Made by a program: the position numbers and the translations under genes. Shown one piece after another: positions 23,195-33,724 of a DNA stretch of 64,000 nucleotides (position 1 is the first letter of the stretch; each line of letters begins with the position of its first letter). Location of the stretch: the NCBI GenBank assembly GCA_034231615.1, contig CM067298.1:68428746-68492745 (forward strand), given 5' to 3'. This DNA comes from Meghimatium bilineatum (Eukaryota; Mollusca; Gastropoda; Stylommatophora; Philomycidae). A model generated the notes under the pieces. That model was not told where the DNA came from, searched no databases, and saw only the letters and a program-made list of their open reading frames with translations.

Positions 23195-23362
23195 TTTGTT
23201 CTGTAAGATCTACAGTTGTTCTGTATGATCCGCTGTTGTGCTGTATGATCCACAGTTGTTCTGCATGATACATGCACTCTGTATTCTGTATATTCCGCTG
23301 TTATTATATGTGATCCACTGTTCTGTATGACCCGCTGTTTTTTTTGTATGATCCACTGTGCT
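23195..23362. repeat. Minisatellite, about 22-bp unit
   Basis: Diverged units like TTCTGTATGATCCGCTGTTG. Seven to eight copies of uneven length. Confidence 0.8.
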
Positions 23363-23483
23363 CGCCAGCGATTCTACTACGCGTGCTACTCAGATTGAAT
23401 ATAAATAGCAAATTATTGAGAGTATATTTTCTACAAGCACTCTATTTCCAATGCAAGACATCTTAACACATAATGAAAGCTGA

Positions 23484-23975
23484 CAACATGTGAAATGAAA
23501 TGCTTGAGAAAGGCTATCGGCACTTCCGTAGACATGTTACGAAATAATAACAAAAGCAATAGAATAGATATATAATACAGCGAATATATAGAGCGACAAT
23601 GTATACTCGTACAGTTATCTGGACACTTTAGGAGAATGGAGTTCAGTTAACTCTCTACAAGAGCATATACTAAATCACAATCAGATTACAGAACCAGGGG
23701 AAGAACAAGGCAGAAGTGGATAGATAGCATCACGAGTTATCAGAACAAAAATGTGTATAGCGCAACTGAGGTGACAGGTATGGCCGTGGAACAAACAATA
23801 GAAGTTTCCACCTCTACGTCTAACGGCAAGTGGGGATCAGGGAGACCATCAACCACTTGGATTGCAACAACAGAGAACATTGACAAAATAATACTAAACT
23901 TTACAGAACTTACAAGAGATAGTTCCAGAATATTCTCAACACTTGTAGAAGAAATGACCATGCTAAAAATACTGC
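23484..23975 (+). mobile_element. Two LINE 3'-terminal pieces, plus strand
   Basis: The first piece reads LTTCEMKCLRKAIG, then GHFRRMEFS and TRGRTRQKWIDSI (about 23484-23735). A second, overlapping set starts in the frame from 23753 with KWGSGRPSTTWIATTENID. Both are post-RT GRPxxxWI motifs of non-LTR elements, so two LINE ends, or a duplicated end, are joined here. The 174-codon frame 23753-24277 is open, but beyond residue 50 or so I recognise nothing. Confidence 0.65.
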
Positions 23976-24289
23976 AGCTCAAATATGTAAAGTTTCTCAT
24001 AAAAAACAGAAGGCAATCAAGAAAAATGTCGACATTATGTAAACAACTGTACTGCATATTTACATCTTTGTCAAATGAGTTGCGGGAAAAAAAACAGTGT
24101 TTACGTATACCGCTATTTTTCTCAACAAATGCCACTGCAGTGTTTCTCAATCTTTTATTTTTAACCAACTTTTTGTGTGTAGCACGTAACGAAATCAGTG
24201 AAACATCGACAGTGTTACTCATTTTAAGACCTTTCTTAATACTAAAAGCCCGTGTTTTTCAAGGACCTTTCAAATAAAAGCAGCGTGTC

Positions 24290-24635
24290 CATAAATAATC
24301 AAAGTCTTTTCAGTACCCGGCACGTTCTGAGAAGTGGAACTTCAGTAAGATGTCTGCCAAGGAAATTTCTTTGCCGTTTGTCCTATAACCTTTGACCCTT
24401 ACGCGTGCAGCTGTCACCCATAGCTGAAGACATCAGACTTGGCGCGTGCTGGAGGTCAAGTTTAACACGTGCTGATGCATCTAAGAAGGAAATTGATTGA
24501 GATTTCCTCTTCTATATAAGAACTTTACTTTGTGTTACGCTAGTCACTATCATTTGTTCAAAGTGTAGACTTCTATGAGTTTTATTTCTTAATAAACGTA
24601 GCTAACTTTGTGTGTTGCTCACAATAGGGATTCTT
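24290..24635 (+). mobile_element. Candidate solo LTR or LTR-like promoter segment
   Basis: The arrangement TCTATATAAG (TATA-like, 24511-24520), then about 70 bp on AATAAA (24591-24596), then TGTGTTGCTCACA (about 24611) and TTCTTGGCAAGACC is that of an LTR: promoter, R region, polyadenylation signal and U5. Upstream bases are less AT-rich than the surroundings. No internal gag or pol sequence and no second LTR is seen, and the ends (TG...CA) cannot be fixed with certainty. A cellular promoter with a short transcript is an alternative. Confidence 0.35.
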
Positions 24636-24659
24636 GGCAAGACCGTTAACACGCAGAAT

Positions 24660-24712
24660 AAGGGTGGGGGAAAGGGGGTGGGACACGGGGGGGGGGGGTC
24701 GGGACACCCCCA
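24660..24712. repeat. G-rich low-complexity tract
   Basis: Runs GGTGGGGGAAAGGGGGTGGG and a G-run of about nine, on the plus strand. It could fold as G-quadruplexes, which is inference from base runs only. Confidence 0.9.
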
Positions 24713-24714
24713 AT

Positions 24715-25090
24715 ATTTTTTAAAGGTAAATATAGCGCGATATTTTGTTTTAAAAATAATGAATAGGCAGGGTAGTACCTCACTTGTATCAATTTCCCGA
24801 AAAATACTGAACTACCGAATCAAACGAAGAACTAGCTTTTATAATGTAAACTCCTCCCCAACCTTAACAAAAGGCATATGTTCAACGGCCTTACTTGTAT
24901 GTTAGATCTTCATTTTACTCTTACTGGAGCTGGTTTAAATCACATTTTACATTGCTTCCAGGGTTGAATATTTTCAAATCTGTACATTTACTGATTATCT
25001 GGCTCTGTGACTCGGAGCTAGTGCGCACGTCTTGACAAGTAACCGATATCTTGTTCCATTTCAGCTGCAGGCAACCCATATCGCGTTCCA
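24715..25090. other. Nothing recognised, short duplication near 25040-25105
   Basis: TTCCATTTCAGCTGCA occurs twice (about 25053 and 25086), each preceded by a related ATATCTTG or ATATCGCG. Otherwise no signal. Confidence 0.4.
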
Positions 25091-25094
25091 TTTC

Positions 25095-25795
25095 AGCTGC
25101 AAGCGATTGGGTTTATTGGTGGTAGAAATCTTTGTAATTTACGTTATGCTAATGATATTGAACTCTTGGCTGGTTACGAATCGGAACTACATGAAAGTTG
25201 GAAGACATTAGTAACAAATATAGTATGGAAATTATAGTAGATTAAAGCAAAATATTGGTGTCCAGTAATATCAAGCATGGTGCAACAAAGATCTGTCTAA
25301 ACGATCACAAGCTGGAGGAAGTTACCACCTTCAAATATCTCAGATCTCAAAATATTATAATGGCATTTGAGCAATGAGTTCAATATAAATTTGGAGACGG
25401 CGATTGCTGCCATGGCAAGATATGTTTTGAAAAAATAAGATCAGTACTGCAGTGAAGATCAGGCTATAGAAATTGCCAGTGCTAGATATTCTTTTTGACA
25501 GATTGTGTGAGCTTAAATGTGAGCTTAAATGAGACTAAATGCATACCAAAAAAAAAGACTTCAGGCTTGTGAATATCAGTGTTGCATATATATAAACTAC
25601 AAAATGACTTATGTCTACCATAAAACAAATATATTCTGTGGAACAAATAGAGAAAGTTGTAGGCTGCCAATAACCAATTTAGACGGTAGTGAAACGGTAG
25701 AAAATATCTTTTGGACATACAATTCTACACTATATAAAATTATTTTGCAAGGAGCAGTTGTGGGTGGAAGGAGAAGAGTTGGTGGAAGTTAATTA
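25095..25795 (+). mobile_element. RTE-like LINE piece with RT palm, plus strand
   Basis: Frames read IGFIGGRNLCNLRYANDIELL (RT catalytic YADD with the first Asp changed to Asn, 25145-25156), LETAIAAMARYVLKK, and near 25743 LQGAVVGGRRRVGGS, which corresponds to the ILQGTxEGGRRRGRQ segment of these elements. Many stops and frameshifts break it. The middle section with the CETWTL and EMKCLR motifs is poorly preserved. Confidence 0.65.
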
Positions 25796-26057
25796 TTTTG
25801 AATAACATTTAATAATTTATGTGTATTATATTTCTACACTTCTTTAGAGTCATCTTCTGATCTTTTTTTCGTGTTGAAGAGCTCAGAAATAGATGAATGA
25901 CTTCAATGTACTCGAGTTTCTTCATATATACTTCGTTTTTCTCATCAAAACTGCATATCCAACGTCCAAGAGTACCACTCATAGAAATGCTCTTGCAAAC
26001 ATAACATTGTCTTTAATGTACAATAACGGAGGAGCAATGCCTATTATTTTGAATACC

Positions 26058-26141
26058 ATTATTAATATTATTATTATTATTATTATTATTATCATCATTA
26101 TCATCATTACTATTTTGTTATTATTGCTATTATTATTATAG
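26058..26141. repeat. (ATT)n microsatellite, imperfect
   Basis: ATT units with ATC interruptions at about 26090-26110. Confidence 0.95.
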
Positions 26142-26194
26142 TTGTACAAAAACGGTTTTATTTATATATAATGAAAGAAATGAATTAGGTGAAT

Positions 26195-26655
26195 GTTGAG
26201 GGCATTTGCAAACGCAATTTGACTTCCTAATTTCGATTATGTTGAGATCGTTTGATGACGCAGCCTGCCTTCCCATATTATATTTTGTTGAGAGCGCTTC
26301 ATTACACAGTTAGACGTACACGTTTATGTTTTGTTGAGAACGTTTGATGAAGCGGTCATGCTTTCCAGTTTAGGTTTTGTTGAGATAATTTGATGACACA
26401 GCCTAATTTCCCAGTTTATATTTTACTGAGAACATGTGATGACGCAATCTTTCATCCCAATCTAGATTTTGTTGATAACGTTTGATTACCCAATCAGACT
26501 TTCTAGTTTTGATTTTGCAGAGAACGTTTGATGACGCTGTCTGACTTATCAGTTTATATTTTATTGAGATCATTTGATGATGCAGTTCCAAGTTTATATT
26601 TTTTAAGAACGTTTGAGGATTCAGCTCCAAGTTTAGATTTTGTTGATTAGACGGA
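26195..26655. repeat. Diverged minisatellite, about 55-60-bp unit
   Basis: The recurring phrase is TTTTGTTGAGAACGTTTGAT followed by GACGCAGCCTG and CCCAGTTTATA. About eight copies, each with several changes and small deletions. Confidence 0.8.
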
Positions 26656-26789
26656 ACCTCATAATAAATATTGGACTGACGTAAACAGTATAAAAAAACG
26701 GACACAAAAACTAACTCATATCCGAATTATGAAAAGTAATCTGTAAGATTCATAATGTCGTTTACCTCTACGTTCTTCTCATTTTGGGG

Positions 26790-26965
26790 GGAACCCATAA
26801 ATCGTATACAATTGTTTGAATCCCCCCCCCCCAAATCCCCACGGTTATTTAGCAACTGTCATGAATTCAGAAACTAAACCACCACCCCCTCCCATTCACT
26901 GTCAAGAATTCAGGAACAACCCCCCCCCCCCCCCCACCGTTTTCAATAGCTGTCAAGAATTCCGC
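26790..26965. repeat. C-rich tracts inside a short tandem segment
   Basis: Three units share CTGTCAAGAATTCAGGAAC-like sequence followed by poly-C runs (26822, 26883, 26921-26936). The poly-C runs probably vary in length. Confidence 0.8.
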
Positions 26966-27094
26966 AATGTGCCAGTAGGTGTCATATTTATGACCGTTTA
27001 TTTTATTAAACAATAGGTCGACAGACTTGAAGATTGTTGTTGTATACATGAATATTTCTTTCATGTGATCCATTCATATATACAGTGTTAAATG

Positions 27095-27195
27095 ATTTAT
27101 ATATGAATCGAAGTCAGATGTGTCATGTCATTAGTGTAAATAAAACTGTGGCACATCGTATATCTCTTCTATTGTCTACACATTGCTGAAATTCT
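27095..27195 (+). mobile_element. GAA-tailed SINE fragment
   Basis: Reads CATGTCATTAGTGTAAATAA followed by AACTGTGGCACATCG, matching 47055-47090 in the complete copy. The 3' half and the GAA tail are not recognisable, so it is a truncated or decayed copy. Confidence 0.55.
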
Positions 27196-27299
27196 AGTGT
27201 ATTCTAAACAAGGGTGTGCTTGTCAGCAGGTGAATGACTTAACATTACACTACCCGGTATGACCTGGTATTCTGGTTGACGTACTCGGTAACAGTAGAG

Positions 27300-27472
27300 A
27301 CAACGAGTTTGCACATGGATCCTCAAAAGTAGAAATAAAACACGTTTGCACATGGATCATCAATTGTAGAAATAAAACGAGTTTGCACATGGATCATCAG
27401 TTGTAGAAACAACAAGTTTTCACACAGATCATCAATAGTTTAGACAATAAGCTTGTGTAAAGATCGTAAATA
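27300..27472. repeat. Minisatellite, about 38-40-bp unit, 4 copies
   Basis: Units like GAGTTTGCACATGGATCATC followed by AATTGTAGAAATAAAAC. The last copy is more diverged. Confidence 0.9.
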
Positions 27473-27785
27473 GAAGTACTGAGAAAAGTCAAGTGGGAAC
27501 GTTTTGCATTTTGTTAGCGGCCGTCTAGTTGATTCTGACACTAAGATTGATGGCGTATATGTGGTCCTATTTGGAAAATTCAACGTGGTACAAGTAGTAC
27601 TGGATAAATGTATAGCATTAGACTTACAACGGAAGTGTTGGCCTAGAAATCTACGCAGATCATCGACATATATACGCTTGAATATGTGTTGGATTGACGA
27701 CATATATCTTTCACTAAAGTAATTTTTAATGTCTTTCTTTAAACATAACTATTTCTTATAAATAAAGTGATTCATACACTAAATT

Positions 27786-27898
27786 ATTTAGGGTTCGAAT
27801 AGGCTGTCACATCCTATAGGTCAAGTGCGGAATCGGCATGTGTCAAGTCGAGAAGCGCAGACATCGCAGCTAAGCTGTAAACTGTGAAACAATGCCAT
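27786..27898 (+). mobile_element. Fragment of the longer SINE-like element, cut by the gap
   Basis: Reads GGCTGTCACATCCTATAGGT, then GAAGCGCAGACATCGCAGCT and AAACTGTGAAACAATGCC. The same order of phrases lies at 60650-60750 in the GAA-tailed element there. The 3' part falls in the run of N. Confidence 0.6.
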
Positions 27899-27998
27899 NN
27901 NNNNNNNNNNNNNNNNNNNNNNNNNNNNNNNNNNNNNNNNNNNNNNNNNNNNNNNNNNNNNNNNNNNNNNNNNNNNNNNNNNNNNNNNNNNNNNNNNN
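27899..27998. other. Assembly gap (100 N)
   Basis: Exactly 100 unknown bases, a usual convention for a gap of unknown size. It sits at the left edge of the 46-bp array, where assemblies often collapse. Confidence 0.99.
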
Positions 27999-28765
27999 CC
28001 ATCAATAAAAGTATGTATAGAATAGAAGATTATGTTCTTATCTGCCATCAATGAAAGTATGTATAGAATAGAAGATTATGTTCTTATCTGCCATCAATAA
28101 AAGTATGTATAGAATAGAAGATTATGTTCTTATCTGCCATCAATAAAAGTATGTATAGAATAGAAGATTATGTTCTTATCTGCCATCAATGAAGTATGTA
28201 TAGAATAGAAGATTATGTTCTTATCTGCCATCAATAAAAGTATGTATAGAATAGAAGATTATGTTCTTATCTGCCATCAATAAAAGTATGTATAGAATAG
28301 AAGATTAATGTTCTTATCTTCCATCAATGCAGTGATGTATAGAATAGAAGGTTATATTCGTATCTGCATCAATGAAAGTATGTATAGAATGTTGTATTCG
28401 TATCTGCATCAATGAAAGTATGTATAGAATGTTATATTCTTATCTGCATCAATGAAAGTATGTATAGAATGTTATATTCTTATCTGCCATCAATGAAAGT
28501 ATGTATAGAATGTTATATTCGTATCTGCATCAATGAAAATATGTATAGAATGTTATATTCGTATCTGCATCAATGAAAGTATGTATAGAATAATAGATTA
28601 TGTTCGTATCTGCCATCAATGAAAGTATGTATAGAACAGAAGGTTACATTCCTATCTGCCATCAATGCAATAATGTAAAGAACAGAAGGTTATATTCTTA
28701 TCTGCCATCAATGCAATGATGGTATAGAATAGAAGGTTATGTTATCCGCCATCAAGAAAGTATAT
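27999..28765. repeat. Minisatellite, 46-bp unit with a 39-bp variant
   Basis: The unit starts ATCTGCCATCAATAAAAGTA and continues TGTATAGAATAGAAGATTAT then GTTCTT. From about 28365 a 39-bp form lacking AGAAGAT-type sequence dominates, and longer forms return after 28580. About 17-18 copies are visible. The true array length is unknown because of the gap. Confidence 0.95.
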
Positions 28766-28769
28766 AAGA

Positions 28770-29195
28770 AAGGCGCTTGAATTTTTTACAGGGTACACAT
28801 TTAGAAGAACAAAATATCAGAGAAAAGCGTTCCTAGAGAGGCATTGTTTTGGATAGCGAAGGAAAATAGTGAAGGTGGTAGGCATGTAATACATCGAGGA
28901 GAAGTGATACGGGCAATGGAACTGGTGTAGGTCATGGAAAAATATGGAAGCAACAACTAAGGAAAGGACAAGATGGAAGAATTTTGTTAAGGATATATGC
29001 TATGCAAAAATCTGAAAGATGTATAGGTAAAATAGTTTGTGATAAAATACTCATGCATAAACAGAATAAGAATATCGTCATGATCGAGAAACAACATATT
29101 AACTGTTTTAGGCATGCTAATGAATTCTAGCGTGACGTACCTACATCAGAGGAATGGATATTCAGCTAGAGGTAGAGAACAATTATTCATAGACA
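28770..29195. other. Nothing firmly recognised
   Basis: Phrases such as AGAAGTGATACGGGCAATGG suggest coding-like sequence on the plus strand, possibly LINE remains, but no motif could be confirmed. Confidence 0.35.
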
Positions 29196-29196
29196 A

Positions 29197-29545
29197 CGTC
29201 AAGCCTCATCATCATGTGCCATACGGACCCGACCTAGACGACCATAGTTCTCTAAGCTCTTTATTTCCAGTATTTTTTTTATCAGGATTGCTGTTGACTC
29301 TTTGCCATGCGACAATTTCAGACATTCCAATATTTTGCCACCGTCTCGGTCTCTCCTGCCTTCTATCTTACTTGTTGTAACTATGTCCTCCAGATCTCCT
29401 TGTTTCATAACGTGTGTCTAAAAAATGAAGACGTTTCCTTTTTGATATTATTAAGTTACCCTCGTCTCGCATTTGACTCTTTCAGCACATCATTAGTAGT
29501 GTTTGATTACTTTATCAATGATACACTGTACACATATACATAGAT
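29197..29545 (-). mobile_element. RTE-like LINE 3' end, minus strand
   Basis: The minus-strand frame 29199-29408 reads MKQGDLEDIVTTSKIEGRRD and then LECLKLSHGKES. It is the same region as VMRRGGLENIVTTRKIEG in the copy at 10480-11530. Bases 29460-29505 match 18815-18860 of the complete element. It ends at CATCATCATG (GAT-type tail). Truncated and frameshifted. Confidence 0.8.
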
Positions 29546-29984
29546 AAAATGCGACCAAGGCAAAACAGTGACCAATCGTCGGTATAAGACCTACCAACAG
29601 AGGCTAATCAAGCTTTTCTGACGTCATGTTTTGATTATTTCATGCATTAGGTTAATTAGCGAAGACAGGTCACATAAAGTATATGAATAATGACCCAAGA
29701 AACGCATAGCAATAAAAGAAAACATGACATGAAAAAGGTCTGCTTAGGTGCCGTTGGAAGAACGTATACTGGCACGTAGTCACGACAAAACACTTGTGAA
29801 TCGGAAATAAAACTTCTGCAGTTAAGGACACAAACATAACATACAGATGAGATGACAAGTCAAATATAACAGTTACTATATTAACATATAACTATTACTT
29901 TTGTTGCAGTAATTTACTATATTAATACTACTATTACCTTCGTTACAATATTTTATTATATTAATACTACTATTATGGGCTCAG

Positions 29985-30615
29985 GCTCATACGGGACAAA
30001 CTAAAATTGCCCTCGCCCAACTCTACTGGCGAGCTTCCTATACCGGAAACAAACTAGCAGAGAGAACGGGTTCAGTACCCTATGGACACACGCGCAAATT
30101 GGACACGATCGCTCAGCTCGAGAACGCCTTTCTTCCATACGCGTGGTGTGAGGCTAGAACTTGGGCGTGGGGTTCCCGATGTCGGTGAACGACACCTCGG
30201 CTAAGTAGACGAAAGAGCAAGGGACCAACTCTTCTGTCGAGTTCTTCCTCATCCGGAACCAGACTCGCGGATGAGAAAAGGTTCAGTATCCGATGGGCAC
30301 AGGAACGTCTAATTACACGAGGCAAGTTCACAGACGGCGGAACACCTCGTGCGAGATAGACGTGAACGACAATCGTCTCAGCGAAGACACTACACACCCG
30401 CGTGCCCGTCGACAGATAGGCAGGCTGTCACGGACTAGGGAAGCCTACTACCCGAATAAAAGGCATGACGAAAACGGATGTGCTGGGCCTCGGACGTCCA
30501 GACCACAAAGTGAGCCAACGGAGGTGCAAATAACACAGTTTCACTGTGGAACTTGCAGTACAACGTATTTCACGCTACCTGACGGAAATCACACGATATA
30601 TTCTTTGTGGTTATA
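29985..30615 (+). repeat. GC-rich block with internal duplication; relative at 62580-62735
   Basis: Two related segments sit about 195 bp apart: CTTCCTATACCGGAAACAAA with GGTTCAGTACCCTATGG (about 30048-30105), and CTTCCTCATCCGGAACCAGA with GGTTCAGTATCCGATGG (about 30241-30300). A third, inverted copy is at 62580-62735, similar over about 150 bp. A 108-codon frame (30293-30616) crosses the end of the block but shows no known domain. The type of element is unknown. Gene-like base composition could reflect an exon of an unidentified transposon. Confidence 0.6.
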
Positions 30616-31379
30616 AGAGAGCGAACGCAGAAGAAGAACAAGAACATTTCTTACAATGTTTTACTACGTTTTTTTTCTAATTATATGTACTAGTGGCGCA
30701 ACGTGCGTTTTTAGAAAGGGGACGTCGAGAGACCTTTTTATTAGTAGGTAGGTAGCTCCCCCCCCTCCCCCAAACACACATACATTTTAAGTCACCCAAG
30801 AAACACATTTTTTCTTCCCTATATACAATAGGTATTAGTTTGTTTTTTTAAAGAGAAACATACCTTATATAGTCTTGTAATCTATCAAAAATATGCACTT
30901 AAGAGACGACACAAAACAGCAGTACGTTTCTACAACAATAAGGAGCAAACAATGGACTTATATCGAATATTTACTTAGAATAAATGAAAACATACTGTCA
31001 TTACTTACAAGCATCAAAATGTGTTCCAGATGGCAAAATAAATAGAGAAAGACCAAGAGATACTCTTCGCAGAACAACCATCAAATAGGATATGACTATA
31101 GGTCTCAGAACACACAATAATTACCATTGTAGCATCACATCGTCCGAGCTGAAGGAATAGATAGGTAGATAAATAGAATCCATTTATCTATATCAATAGT
31201 TATATAACAATATTTGAGTCTGGTAAAGTTACTTTTTTCTGTAATTCAACAGATACGCACCGCAATTTAAGAAATGATAGTGTATGGCGTATGCACAGTG
31301 GAGCAGATAGACTTAGTTTGACATTCTCAGAAAACGCGTCATCACATACTATTTCTAACCGTCCGATTGGTCTGAAGCC

Positions 31380-31425
31380 AGCGTTCTATAGGCCAATGAG
31401 GTAGATATTTATAGATCAGTTTATT
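31380..31425 (+). promoter_or_regulatory. CCAAT and TATA-like motifs
   Basis: GATTGGT (inverted CCAAT), then GGCCAATGAGG and ATATTTATAG within 45 bp, a layout seen in pol II promoters and LTRs. This rests on base motifs only. There is no evidence of a transcript. Confidence 0.25.
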
Positions 31426-31619
31426 TTCTAACTTCTGCATTGCCAGGAACTACTAGACGTTCGAAGGGGATAGTAGTACTAATATAGTAAATTACTGCAA
31501 CAAAAGTAATAGTCCGAAGGGGACTTCGAGCATATTGCTGTCTATTGACGCTACGTCACTGAAAGGTTACAAGTTCTTCCTCATCCGTAAGGATTGTTGA
31601 GTTTCACTTTCCCAAGAAA

Positions 31620-32150
31620 TATTTAATTAACGGTTCGATACAACAACAAAAAAATTCCACCAATTTAAATACATATGAATATTGGAAATGTTCAATGGAA
31701 AATTAACATATAGAAACACAAACTAAGACTAGGACAGAATAGGTACAGACAGACGTATAAATCGAAAGCCATTTGTGCAATAAACTTTTGTCAATGGGAG
31801 AGAGATAAAGCTGCATACAGCTACATTCAGATAGCTATGTATTCGAATCAATGTGTTATGAAACTACAGCCCACAAATATATGGTGGTTTTAGAGAATAA
31901 TGTTGGGAATCATTTGGGCTGGTGGTAGCAAGTAATGTGAATTCAATTCTGCTGTTTCATGTGCTCATCAGTCAATACAGGTGGGGTAACTAATGTGAAG
32001 GTAATTCTGCAATCAAAAACAAAAATACCCCATCATAGAGCAAGTAATTTGAAATTTATTCTTAAATCGGTTTCCTATGTACGTCCACCAATACAGATAG
32101 CGAACGTAGTGTGAAGTTAATTCTGCGATATATTTCCTATGCTCACTAAT
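31620..32150. other. Nothing recognised
   Basis: AT-rich. A loosely repeated phrase GTAACTAATGTGAAGGTAAT/GTAATTTGAAATTTATTCT (31925-32135) hints at a very old 75-bp tandem repeat. Confidence 0.4.
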
Positions 32151-32154
32151 CATC

Positions 32155-32500
32155 AAGTGCCGTCTACGTAACGAAAGTTGGTTGCAACAGACTTCCAACA
32201 TTCCATTTATCTTGTTTAGTGGTGTACTCTGCTAGACTGTAACCTGCCCATTGTGTGATGTTATTCTCCCATTTGTATCTATGCCTACCTCTTGCTCGCC
32301 TTCCTTCAAATTTACCCTCAAGTAAGGTCTTCAACAAGAATTCTTGTCTTTTAATGTGTCCAAAATATTTTATTTGCTTGATCTTTATTTCCTTTAATAA
32401 TTCTTTCTTCATATAAGTGTTATTAGAACCTCTTTGTTGGTTTTCTTCTTTTTCCATGATGTTCTCTCTATCCTTATATATACATCTATTGTCATCGAGG
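32155..32500 (-). mobile_element. RTE-like LINE 3' end, minus strand
   Basis: The minus-strand frame 32164-32457 reads KEIKIKQIKYFGHIKRQEF, then LLEGKFEGRRARGRHRYKWE and NITQWAGYSLAEYTTKQD. It is the same family as 54187-54963 and 12030-12417, but more diverged. The 3' end is at AATCATCAAGTGCCG. Confidence 0.85.
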
Positions 32501-32504
32501 AATC

Positions 32505-32890
32505 TCTGATCACGTTCCGTACCACCGGAGTTTACGAAATTACAAGACTGTTAACATTGGTTCTTGTTGACGCACAGGTATTTAATTCTATCATGCACAA
32601 ACACATTGCTCTTTTGTTCTCGGCAACAAATATACAATACACGTATATAGCAATTGTTTTCAAACTCCTGAATTCTTCTTTCAGTCTGCAGTTAGAATCC
32701 AGATCTCACAGCCATAAAGAAATCTTATCATGTAGCCATGACCATTATCAATCTTTTCAGCTGTTGATTAACTATCACCATTAATCTGGGATCCCAGAGA
32801 AGTACACGTCGAAACCTTCGATTCTTAAGCTGTATAGTGATTGGCACTAAATTAATACTTATATACACCAAAATTTTACTCTCAATTGAA
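32505..32890 (-). mobile_element. LINE post-RT piece, minus strand
   Basis: Broken minus-strand frames read MIRFLYGCEIWILTAD (the LYGCExW motif) and then FVHDRIKYLCVNKNQC near 32580. This is the post-palm region of a second RTE-like element, joined directly to the 5' side of the previous one. Confidence 0.6.
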
Positions 32891-32934
32891 TTGATCTCTA
32901 TGACAAGTTGTTTGTTAGATATTTCCATTCTTCA

Positions 32935-33720
32935 TGTCTTCTTCTTCTTTCCTTCCTCTTTTACCCTTTACGGGTGTCGAGGGAGATACAATGTTCTTGT
33001 TCTCGCTTTTCTGGCAGCTTCAGATAATGTTATTTGGTGTCCGTGTGATGTCTCTATGATGTTATCGATCCAGCGTACTCTAGGTCTACCCTTGGCTCTT
33101 CTTTCTGCTTCTCCTCTCTTAGTATATGCTTTATAAACTGATGAATCACATTCTTCCTGTTAACTCTTGTAGTTCTACCTCTGTTATCACCATCAGATCG
33201 ATATCATTAGCAGAAAAAAGATAAGAAATTTGGTGGTCGATCGATGTAGTTGAATGAAAATTCTCAAACACTTCTCTCATGATTGCTTCTAGGTAGATTT
33301 TAAATAGTGTTGGTGAAATGTTAGCATAATATCAAACGTAAGCAATAGTTCTGAAAAATGCACAGAATTCGTTCTCTATGAACACATCACTTGCTGTTTC
33401 TTTATACAGCGCGTCTAAGACGACGATGATAATGTTTTCAAAAGTAAATTCTCTCATGGTATTCCACAGCCCTGTATGCCAAACACGATCAAAAGGTTTG
33501 GTGAAATCATTTAAGTTATTGAATAGATCGCGTTGGTGTTGTAAATGCTTTTCACTTATTAAGCGTAGATTGAAAATTTGTTCTGCGGTATTTCTATTCT
33601 TCCTGAATCCGGTTTGTTCTTCTGCTTTATGATTCACTTTATTGAGTAACTTACTTAGCCATAACTTACTTGGATGTGAAGTGAAACTGATTTTTACACA
33701 ACTTGACATTTACTGATACT
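32935..33720 (-). mobile_element. RTE-like LINE with internal deletion, minus strand
   Basis: In element order, the frame 33709-33332 reads EEQTGFRKNRNTAEQIFNLR and LNDFTKPFDRVWHTGLWN (RT catalytic region), then near 33320-33180 ISPTLFKIYLEAIMRE and YLFSANDIDLMV (catalytic FADD degraded to SAND), then VELQELTGRM. Directly after comes the 3' part RVRWIDNIIETSHGHQITLS with a LYLPRHP-like end, matching 1540-1720. The whole LYGCETW/EMKCLR section between them is missing. The junction is near 33150, inside GGAAGAATGTGATTCATCAG. Confidence 0.8.
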
Positions 33721-33724
33721 TTGT

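Larger units (their letters stand above)
29891..31513. mobile_element. 1.6-kb unit bounded by 44-bp inverted repeats
   Basis: The left end (29891-29934, starting ACTATTACTTTTGTTGCAGT) and the reverse complement of the right end (31470-31513) are the same over 44 bases with one change. The left arm is followed by a diverged direct copy (period 39 bp), and a partial copy precedes it, so the arm is also a minisatellite unit. No target duplication is visible next to the arms. The interior holds a GC-rich block (about 29985-30615) and a CCAAT/TATA-like segment near 31385-31425. It could be a non-autonomous DNA transposon, or two inverted copies of a dispersed minisatellite. Confidence 0.55.

Noticed and set aside
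23740-24277. Overlapping 160- and 174-codon frames as a gene pair
   Set aside because: The plus frame starts in LINE sequence (GRPSTTWI) and the minus frame is its mirror. No other support.
24612-24905. 97-codon frame starting in the LTR-like segment as a gag protein
   Set aside because: The Gly-rich part is the G-tract and no gag motif or zinc knuckle is present.
29891-31513. Confident call as a DNA transposon
   Set aside because: No target duplication and no transposase, and the arms are also a tandem unit. Listed at moderate confidence only.
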